A stretch of DNA of 64,000 nt from Daucus carota subsp. sativus. Lineage: Eukaryota; Streptophyta; Magnoliopsida; Apiales; Apiaceae. The position numbers and the translations under genes are program-made. Below, piece by piece: positions 32,914-45,483 of the stretch (its first letter is position 1; the number at the start of each line of letters is the position of its first letter). The notes under the pieces are model-generated. The model was not told the DNA's origin, ran no database searches, and saw only the letters and a list, made by a program, of their open reading frames with translations. The DNA lies in the NCBI RefSeq assembly GCF_001625215.2, contig NC_030381.2, forward strand, positions 50,491,214 through 50,555,213. Direction: 5' to 3'.

Positions 32914-35810
32914 TTATCTGGGGTAGATTCCAGTGATTGATGCCTCATCCACGGAACAGAATGTAGCAAATTTTTGTGAAGAATCCGACTCCAGTCCTTT
33001 TATCAAGGAGCATCTCCTACTATTTTGTAAGAATGGGGGTTGCTGAGGCATAGTCATGGTAACCAAATGACTATTAAGCATGTGGATCACTGCATCCATA
33101 GATGGCCTGTCATTCACATCTTCTTGAACGCACAATAATGCGATATAGATACATCTGATTGCTTCATCTCTTGAGTATGAATATGATAACCCTGGATCCA
33201 CAAATTCCAAGGGTGTTCCATCCCTCCAAAGTCTCCAAGCCTAATATTCATATATTATCTGACTAAATAACTAAATGTTGAAACAGAATGGTGAATACCA
33301 GGAAAAAGATCCTAGCCTAGTAGCCTGTATCCGGTAGAAAAAACTTACATAGCAAAGCAGGTCATCAGCATGAGTAGAGTGATAGAAGGAACTGTTCCTT
33401 ATGCCACTGATAATCTCAAGAACCAAGACCCCGAAACTAAAGACATCAGACCTCACAGAGTAGTCTCCGTGCATTGCATATTCTGGGGACATGTAGCCAC
33501 TGCAAGCGGCAAAAGCATCAAGTAAATATTCTAAGAGCCAACAATATGTAATTGTTAAATTGACCATTCCAGCCTCAGTTGGGGCATGGATGCACTATTT
33601 TTGCTTAGCAATCAACCATTTTAAAACGAACAAGAGAGATTTTCAAAATAGGCTATTTGTTTTATGAGAAGGATTTATTAGGCTTACTAAGTTCCAACAA
33701 TTCTACTTGTCTTTCCATGGTTTTGATCCATGCCAAAAATCCTTGACATGCCAAAATCAGATACTTTTGCATTCATATCAGCATCCAACAGAATATTGCC
33801 TGGTTTCAGATCTCTATGAATAATTCTTATCCGGGATTCTTCATGAAGATAATGCAATCCTTTAGCAATTCCTTCAATTATATTGTATCTCCTTGGCCAG
33901 TCCAATAGTACTTGTTTTTCTGGATCTGCATAGACAAAGATACCAAGTTAAGACAGTCAACAATGTTGTCAATAGACCTTTTATAGGAGTCTGACATACA
34001 GAGCGATGAAGTGAGTCTTACCAAACAAAACATAATCGAGGCTCTTGTTGGGAATATATTCGTAGATAAGAATCTTCTCCTCTCCCTCAAAGCAATATCT
34101 CAACAGCCTTACAAGATTTCGGTGCTGAAGTTTTGCCACTAGAACAACCTCATTCTTAAATTCTGCTACACCTTGATTTGAACTTTTTGATAGCCTCTTT
34201 ACTGCAATTTCTTTCCCATTAGCAAGTATACCCTGCAGTTTCAGATTATGCACAAGAAATTTAAACCTTCAAATATATTTGTGGTATCTCCATGATTTTA
34301 TTTATTCTAAGAAAAAAAAGAGGACCTTCAACTTTCAAGCTTTGTACCTTATAAACCTCACCGAATCCACCTTCACCTATTTTGTTATTGATTGAAAAGT
34401 TGTTCGTAGCTTCTTTAACCTTGCTCAATTCAAGTCTCAGGGATTCCACAGTTGTGATATCGTTATCCACTACAGCCAGATTAAGATAATTAAGTATTTG
34501 TAATTTCTGTGATCGTCATCATACCAGTTGAAAAACCATAACTATGATAGATATCAGAATGTCAACTTACTATTGAACGAATTAATAGTGTCTCTGTTAA
34601 ATCCATTTGCCGAATCTTCTTTCATTCTATTAGCTTTTCTCCAAATCCATAAAAAGTAGCTTGCGCCACAAAGCATCAGGGAAACACACAATAGAGCAAT
34701 AAGTATGAAAAGCTTTTGGGATGATCGCTGTTTCCCTGCACAAACATTTCATTGCGTTATGATATGTTAAATTAATGATAACACTCAGATCCAGGGCGGA
34801 TATAGGATTCCAATCTTGGGGCCACAACTCACAAGCAAATTTTCAAAAAATACCCGTACATTATTAAATTTTGTGAGGGCACTTCTATAATTTTGTAAAA
34901 TTTAGAATGTTGAAAAAATTTAAGAAAAATTTAGGGGGGACATGTGTCCCCCGGAACTCTTACTAGATCCGCCCCTGCTCAGATCGGTTTCATTATGATA
35001 TATACCTTTGTGCTTCTGTAAAGAGCTTAGAGTTGAAGGCGGTGAAGGTGCAGAGTCCTTGATATTGAAAAAGGGGTACACCTCATATCTAAAATGACAA
35101 CTATACAGCACGACTCTGCCACCTTGCTTCCTATCGCAGCATTGTGGAAGAAAACGTATAGCCTTTCTAAGGCAGTGACCGCAGTCGTTGCCAGACAAAT
35201 CTGGTGTACACTGAGCTAGTCCATAGAGAGTTTGTGCACCATATTTAACACTTTCAGTTGCAAACCGAATGTTAAATTTACTATGAGACAGTGTCACATT
35301 CGAAGCCCTGGTTACTAAATCACTCAAAGTACTATCCAGCACTTGTTTAAAGCCTGCATCTGTTTTAACACTACTAGGATTGCCAAAGTGCCAACCCAAT
35401 GTTTCATTGTTGATGGCAACAATGGACCGGTTTGAATAACGTACGAAACACTCCTCATACCAGATCACAGCCTGTTTGAACTTGGGGCATTGAGTGAGAA
35501 TGTCTTTAGTGGCCTCGGACACACATGTTTGACAGATGTCACTGCTGAAATCGCTTCGGCAGTGGGAGAGACCATAGGCTACTTCAGTGGAGCCTTGGCC
35601 AGCGGTGGCGTTGTAGAAGCCATTGTTTTTTGTAGCATTTGAGGAGAGAAAATTGAGGAGGAGCTTAAGGTTAGCTTCAAATGAGCTGCCGGGAGAGTAT
35701 TTAGCTTCACCAGAACATGAGGTGTAAGCTGTATTCTGTGCGGCTGGTGTAGAAAGAAGAGTGGAGCATATGGACACCATTGCAATGAGACTCCTTTGGA
35801 AGCTCCACAT
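32914..35810 (-). CDS. Cysteine-rich receptor-like kinase (CRK-F)
   Basis: Exons on the minus strand: 35810-35006, 34735-34571, 34469-34348, 34232-34022, 33925-33688, 33499-33349, 33240-32914; 672 residues. Signal peptide ([16 protein letters not shown]...); DUF26 motifs [13 protein letters not shown] and [13 protein letters not shown]; membrane span in exon 2 ([20 protein letters not shown]); kinase [10 protein letters not shown], Lys376, HRDLK (Asp473), DFG. The tail ends [13 protein letters not shown]. Intron 1 carries a 186-base hAT MITE. It is the intact sister of the broken CRK-E, copied with its flanks in a tandem unit. Predicted plasma-membrane RD kinase; ligand unknown. Confidence 0.93.
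34792..34977. mobile_element. hAT-type MITE in intron 1 of CRK-F
   Basis: Starts CAGGGCGGATATAG and ends AGATCCGCCCCTG (inverted), flanked by perfect 8-base duplications CTCAGATC at 34784-34791 and 34978-34985. 186 bases. The matching intron of CRK-E reads CTCAGATC only once, so it is the empty site. Confidence 0.9.
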
Positions 35811-38640
35811 AGCAGTCAGCTAGCTTAACAAGGCTAAAATAATTTCTACGGTTATAAGTAGAAGAAGGTTGGTCAGACTAAATCGACCCACGAAAAATCC
35901 TTAGCTAAAATTGAGTTGATATCCAAAAATAAAAATATAAATAATCTCATAAATATATCATAATCCAATTATTCTATCTTCTTATATAAGGGTATAATAT
36001 TAATAATGAATATATTATATCATATTATAAGAAAGTCTAAAGTTTGGAAAGGATCGCTAAAGAAACAGTAGTCTCATGCTGTGGATGAGAGGGGTCACGA
36101 AAAAATTAAGAGGGATCAATTTCAATTTTACAACCTAAAAATATGTATAATATTAAAAAAAAATTAAAATTTAGAGGGTCAGTTGCCCCAGTCCCCTTCT
36201 AAGATCCGCCTCTGGTCTCGGTAGTCTCAAACCCATCCTGATAATTTTACATAAAATATTTCCTGATTTCCATCCATATTTATAAAAATTCCGATTTTTC
36301 AATCCGAACCGATGGCATCGGATCGGGACGAGAACGTTCATCCCCGTAGCCCAGAAAGATTAGTCAAATGTTTCGCTTTAGAGGCGTATTTGTTTTGGCT
36401 ACACTGCAGTTCTACTGTTTTCTGGTCGGTGTTTCCTGTGTTTTATATCTTCAATATGTAATTGATCCATGTCCTTTAATTCTTGCTAATAGATTGTCAA
36501 ACGACACTCATAATTATACAGAAATTTGTGCTTAATAACCTTGAACGAGAAAAAAACGACAAAGAATAACTATTCATCCGGGGCCGAAAATGTTTAGAGA
36601 TGTGATTGTTTGTTATGTCTGAAAGAATTTAAAAATTTCTCTAACAACTTTAATTTTGCAGCATCCGGAGAAGTGTCTACCATAATATCTTCTTCTTTTT
36701 CCTTTTTCTGAATGTCTTCCATAATTTTAGTGTGGAAATATTCATGCACAGTGGTGTGGCCGTGTGGGGACTGAACTAGCAATAAAATATGAACACGAAA
36801 CCGAAAGCATCGTACTGTTAAACAGTGTCAAATTGTCAATGTCTCAATGAAGTTTTTTCTTCTCATTCATTTAGAAGATAGTTTTATTTACTCTCCTGCG
36901 CAGTGCGCACGGTTATTGACTCTATCGATGATTAAATAATTAGAATCGATAAAATAATTAGATAACTATTTAGTCACCTAATTATTTTATAAATACCTAT
37001 ATATGAGAGCGTTCTGGTACAAACTTATAAATTTTTTTTGTTCAACATATATATAACTTGAGTTCAACATTTTTTAATATATTTTGTTGAATATCGATTA
37101 AAATTGTGTTGGAGAAGTACATAAACTAATTTTTCAATATAAGAACTAAGTTAAACGTATTATATAACTAATATTTATCTTTCTAAACCGTACCTATACC
37201 CCAGAAATATAGTTTAAGCATATCTATAAATATATTCAAATTAATGATAATTAGTGTTGCACACCCGATATTGAACCCTGGTTATAAATGTGTTGAACGC
37301 ACGATTTATTTATGCGTTATTTGTAAAAATTATGATGATTTTTTAATAATTTTCAACATGAATACCTTCTATAACTAAGGATTAATAAGTTGGGGAGAAT
37401 AAAAAAATTCAAAACAAAAGTTTGTAAGTTTGTAATCTAGAAAAAATTTTATTCGATCCTATACCTATATATGTATATATTTAATAATTATCACAAAATT
37501 ATTTAAAAAATAAATTATTTTATAATTACTTAATATAAATATAAATATAAATATTAAAATTATATATATTTTATATTCTTAATATTTTAAAATTCCTCAA
37601 ATATTCTCAAATCTTGAATTCCAATAATTTTAATTTATCGAATTTGCAAGTCGCAACTGCACCCGCGGGGCCGCAGCACTCCAGCAGTCCAGCACCGACT
37701 AGCAGTCTTGCATGCGAGATGCGACAATAGAAATGAGCAACATTTTACATGCATGTTGATGTTACTCTGATTTGTGGGCCTTCAGCTCGTGACTTACGTT
37801 CCAATACAGATCAGAATAGAAATGCTCGTCTTCCGCAATGGAAATAGTGGAATTATATTGATTAATAACTGAAGAATAAAAAATAGAAAGAAGAGAGAAT
37901 TAAAAGATGAGAACTGAAGAACAGTGAGAATTCGTGAAAGATGAAGGAGAAGGATGACAAAATTATTTTAAAAACTAAGATTCATAGAGGAATTGATAAA
38001 TAGGAGTACTGAGATATGTTATACATTTAATAAGAGACACAAGCTCTCGTAAGTCGTAACATCAATTTTTTTGTTTTAGTATATAAGAAGAAGAGGGTAA
38101 AGTAACAAAATATCAAATCCTCCTATCAGTTCCTACCACCTGTCCTCCTAGAATTTGGTCATTCATATAATCATATCAATCGATTTTGGCCAAAATCATT
38201 TTATTACTTATATTTTCTATAATTACATTATGCATCTCTTTACCATTTTTGACGCATCACTTTGCATTATTTCCGGTAAAAGACTAAGGATAGTTTGGGC
38301 AATATTTAAAAATTAATTATAGATAGATTTTTATTTAATTTTTTTACTCTAAACGGTATTTTTTGAAAATTCTTAAACAGCGAAAGTTGTAGAGAACAAA
38401 AAGATCCTTTTAAAACAATAAAATTCAAAATTATTGAAATCTTTTTTGTAATTTTTTAATAGATTACAAAAATTAGAGATCTTGTACAAATTCGTAATAA
38501 ATTCAATTAATTTCGGATTTTGATGATTTTTGATGATTCGGAAAACATTTTCAATCGTCTGTAACTTTCGTTGATGTTGTTTTCTCATATCATGTTTCGA
38601 AATATTTGAACATGTTTCGTTGATGTCTATATCTTTTCAA
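35811..38640. other. Upstream region of CRK-F
   Basis: No gene. Blocks 36040-36770 and 37785-37860 match the CRK-E upstream region. The rest is AT-rich with no recognised features apart from the hAT-like insert at 36076-36220. Confidence 0.55.
36076..36220. mobile_element. Probable hAT-like MITE upstream of CRK-F
   Basis: Absent from the CRK-E upstream region. GTAGTCTC is present on both sides (36068-36075 and 36221-36228). The right part, read on the minus strand, contains AGAGGCGGATCTTAG, like the ends of the element at 34792-34977. The left terminus is degenerate, so the exact ends are uncertain. Confidence 0.6.
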
Positions 38641-38686
38641 AAATTATATGATGATAACCAAATTAAAGTTATTTTATAAAATAAAC

Positions 38687-39240
38687 GGGTTAAATATCAA
38701 AGTGGTCACTGAAGTGGAGGTCATATATCACTTTGTTCATTAATCTTTTCGGGGTCTCATTACAATCATTAAAGTCACAATAAATATCAATCAAGTACCT
38801 CCAAATTTTAGTTCAAGGAGTAAAAATATTATTTAGAGAGTTTGACACATTATTTTTGAATACTACCACAACCAACTAAAAGTTTATGACTTCTAGCCTT
38901 TATGACAATATATTCAGATTTTATCAATTTTATTTAGTATTTATTTTTAATTAAAATAAAAAATGTATTAATATAATAAAAAATAAATAGTAAATATAAT
39001 TTAAAAAATCTAAATATATTATCATAAATAGTAGAAGTCATAACTTTTTATTTGGTTTTGGTAGTATTCAAAAATAATGTGTTAAACTCTCTATATAATA
39101 TTTTTACTCCTTGAACTAAAATTTGGAGGTACTTGATTGATATTTATTGTGACTCTAATGATTGAAATGAGACCCCGATAAGATTAGTGAGCAAAGTGAT
39201 ATATGACCTCCACTTCAGTGACCACTTTGATATTTAACCC
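38687..39240. mobile_element. Mutator-like foldback MITE with 10-bp target duplication
   Basis: 554 bases with very long, nearly complete terminal inverted repeats (about 250 bases per arm) beginning GGGTTAAATATCAAAGTGGT. Flanked by perfect TAAAATAAAC on both sides (38677-38686 and 39241-39250). Long inverted repeats with a 9-11-base duplication fit Mutator-like elements. No transposase. Confidence 0.88.
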
Positions 39241-39705
39241 TAAAATAAACTATTTGAATTTTAAAATATAAAATGAGTAGCTTTGTTGACTGTAATTTTG
39301 TTGATGTGATAATTATTATATTACAAAAATTCTGATCATACATGGAAGTATTCTCACCGTTATATGATAATAATAATAATAAATATTAAAATTATATGAT
39401 AATAACCAAATTTTGGTATTCTGATGATATGGATTCCGCTTATTGATAAAAACTATATATGAATATTATATTAATATCAATATGAACTCTTATTTATTTG
39501 AACTCTAAAGCATGATAAAAGATTTACATAGTTGTTCCGTATATTAAATTATTTGAGTTTAAAAAATTAAAACAAATAATTTTATTGGTAATATATTTTT
39601 ATTAGTGAGATAATTGTTATAATACAAAATTTTGACAAATATAAAAGTTTTTTGATAATAATAATAATTGTTAAATAAAAAATAATATGATGATATCCAA
39701 ATTTT

Positions 39706-39780
39706 ATTTATTTATTTATTATTTTTTTAACGTAGGATATAAGTCCCGTGTTTTAACCAGCTGAGCCAACCCTTGCGAGC
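39706..39780 (-). mobile_element. Short tRNA-derived (SINE-like) insert
   Basis: On the minus strand it begins GCTCGCAAGGGTTGGCTCAG and continues with CTGGTTAAA, which fits a polymerase III box A, and ends in an AAATAAATAAATAAA tail. Flanking 17-base repeats differ at one position (39689-39705 and 39781-39797). Only about 75 bases, with no box B, so it is a truncated or very short retroposon. Confidence 0.6.
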
Positions 39781-40384
39781 GATGATAGCCAAATTTTGAT
39801 ATGAATTTTATAGAACTGTTTCGTAAGTTAAATTGTTAGCGATTTAACTGTGCGGATAGGATAAATGTTATATTTCAAAATCCTAAACACTGTAGAAGTC
39901 TTTTTATAGTAGTATAATAATAATTATAAAATCTTAACCAATACTGAAATTTTTAATAATAAGATCCGAATCAATATAGAAGTCTTTTCATAAATGTATA
40001 ATAATAATTATAAAATCCTAAAAATGTATAATAATAACTATAAAATCTAACAATATGAAAATCTTTTCATAATTCTTTAATGATTATTGTTATTAAATAC
40101 AGTAAAAAAATTATATAATATTGTCTTAATCAATATTGAAGTTTTTAATAATAAAATTCTAATCAAAACCGAAGTCTTTCATTGTCCTAATGAATATTGA
40201 AGTCTTTAATAATAAAATCATATTCAATATAGAAGATAATAGTATAATAATGATTATAAAATCCTAATCAATATAAAAGTCACCAAAAAGTACTTATGTT
40301 CACCGAAATGTGGTTTCGCTTATTAATAAAGGGTATTGATGGTTGTACATTTTGCTTAGAAATTTATTTGCTCTGTGAAATGGC

Positions 40385-40910
40385 AGACTTCTCAGTTCTC
40401 ACATCATCTGGGTAGATTCCAGAGATGCATCATCCACTGACCAGAATATAGAACATTTTTTCGAAGCATCTAACTTAATCCTTCATTTATCATGGAGCAA
40501 CTCTTATGAAGCGAGTGACTATTAAGCATGTAAATCACTGCATCCACAGATGGCCTGTCATTCACATCTTCTTGAAAGCACAGTAATGCAATATAGATAC
40601 AATTGATTACTTCATCTCTTGAGTATGAATATGATAACCCTGGATTCAGCAAGTTTTCGGGATGATCGCTGTTGCCCTGCACAAATATTTTACCGCGTTA
40701 TGATATGTTAAATTAATGATAAAACTCAGATCAGCTTTTCGTTGAAAATGCAACAATTCTTTCACTATGATGTGTACCTTTAGGCATCTGTAATGAGTTT
40801 AGAGTTGAAGAATTAGGTGATGATGCAGAGTACGCGATATTGAAAAAGGGGTACACCTCATATCCAAAATGACACCTTCGGCTTCGTATCACAGCATTGA
40901 GGAAGATAAC
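40385..40910 (-). pseudogene. Truncated CRK relic (P3)
   Basis: Minus strand: the end of exon 1 with the YEVYPFF-like region (about 40795-40890), intron 1 and its acceptor, the first bases of exon 2 (GCAACAGCGATCATCCC at about 40660-40678), then a direct jump into exon 7 ([21 protein letters not shown]). Exons 3-6, including the whole catalytic core, are missing. Sister of the relic at 29680-30240. Confidence 0.82.
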
Positions 40911-41846
40911 GATAAATGCTTCTTGTCTATGATATGATAGTTGGAATCAAAAATCCGCCTCCAGAGTATTATCCAAGTGTTGATGCTTCCCTGAAATTCT
41001 TCGCATGGCCATTTATTATAAGCCTAACTACCTGAGTTTTGTTTTTTTTCCAAGTCTAACAACCAAAGTTGACAGTTTAAATATGACAGAACTTTCAAAA
41101 GAATCTTACACTCTTTTTTTTTGCTTTCAAATCAACATTCACACATGTCGCTACTCCCAATCACTACAGAGGATAGATTGATACAACTCACTTGTAAGTT
41201 GTAACAAACATTGTCCGATGCCCATGGCTTGAAAAAAATAAAATTAGCGCGAAAGATGTGTCGCTACATTTCGATAAACAATGCTTCGTGCACATAGGGT
41301 TCTTTTGAAACATAAGTTCAGATTAGGTTCTTCTTTGCAAATTATAAGCAGCGACTCTGACAATATGGTAGACTTTTTCTTATAATCATCCGGACATAGA
41401 TAAATTTCCAGTCACCTTAATTAATTCGAAGAACTGTTAACATATATGTACACACCGAACATGATAATTCACTTACTTTTTGTGGTAAAATCGAGACTAT
41501 GACCTGGGTGATAAACCCCTAAAGTCATGGTCTCGGACACCCGTGATTGGTAATATCCTGAGACCTGCCCGAAGATGAAATATAATAAAGTAGGTGTCAC
41601 CTTCTTCCTTGCCTTGCATACCGATGTTGACCAGACTACAAAAGAAAGTATAACATAATCACATAAAATAGCGATAACAAACATTCTTAAACATATATAA
41701 CACAAAAAAGACAGACCAAAAATCATAAAGCAACTTTCTAGCCTCTGAGCAAAACAAGTGTTGGACTCTCAAGAATTTAACTTGAACTGTCTTTCTGCTC
41801 GTACTTTAACATATCAAAATTTAACAACCGCTATCTAGCATCTACA
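40911..41846. other. End of duplicated unit 2 and upstream region of CRK-G
   Basis: 40915-41062 matches the end of the first duplicated unit (30300-30410 plus 32758-32815). The remainder is specific to CRK-G. The minus-strand frame at 41469-41726 shows no known domain. Confidence 0.5.
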
Positions 41847-44597
<2,751 letters not shown>

Positions 44598-45483
44598 CAT
44601 AACAAGTTCGGCATTTGATGAAGCCAATTAATGTGACACAGTGGAGGCCAAGCTAGCAGAAGGTCTGTATCAGTAAAATTACGATGGTTAATTACTTTTC
44701 ACTTGTACATTGCTCTTAGTTATGTCAGATAAATCGGTCTCAAGTATATTTCAGAGATGGAAATTACTTGTTTTCTAGAACCTTATTATATATATGGGAA
44801 AACACTACTTGCTGAAAGCCACATTAGAAGACTAGAGAACTTAAAAGCCAACTCCTACAACGTGGCTGGTTGGAATAGTCAGTTCCTCTCACCCAAAAAA
44901 AACTGTCACATCTTTCGGTGACAAGGATATATTGGCTACGTTTGACAATTTGCACGTCACAAAAATGAGATTATTCTCTAAACGGTTCTGTAACGCAAAC
45001 TTGTATTCGAGTAGTACACGTCCAGCAATTTGTTCAGATTCTTCACGCTGATACCACAGGTCAGTTTCCTATAGTATGTCAGCAATGTAGGTCCACAGAC
45101 TCGATTATTATCCTTGAATAAGATTGGGAATCTGTTAAATATTCAAACATAAATCAGATTGGAAACAGTTATATACTTATATCAAAGCTACTCAGAACCT
45201 GAATACTAATTGCAGCAAGTTTTCTGTTTTCGCCTGTGATTAGGGATTTTCCTATTAGGATTAAGCGCACTCAGTCAATTCATTCAACCAGATGACTTGA
45301 AGACAGTATGCACTACAAAGCTAACATACTAAACAAGATGAAATGACTTGTGTTATGGGATTGTTATATATACATTTAAGTTTAAGGCATTAAATTTAGA
45401 TCACAGTCATCTAATTGGTCCTCACTAGTATTGACATCAATTTGTTGATAAATACAAATACTTCAGGCTTAGCACCAGCTCCT
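44598..45483. other. Convergent intergenic region CRK-G / CRK-H
   Basis: 3' flanks of two converging genes. AT-rich, with no reading frame, repeat or transposon end that I recognise. Confidence 0.45.

Larger units (their letters stand above)
38640..40345 (-). repeat. AT-rich repeat, copy B (inverted relative to copy A)
   Basis: Aligns in inverted orientation with 30420-31600, including the distinctive 'CGGAATCAATATCATCAAAA' region. It is interrupted by a Mutator-like MITE (38687-39240) and a short SINE-like insert (39706-39780), neither of which is present in copy A. No coding. Confidence 0.7.

Noticed and set aside
39720-39780. Possible tRNA gene
   Set aside because: Only a box A-like stretch is present; no box B, acceptor stem or anticodon arm, so I call it a SINE-like insert.
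41469-41726. Minus-strand frame of 85 residues upstream of CRK-G
   Set aside because: Hydrophobic start but no known domain or supporting context; typical chance frame in intergenic DNA.
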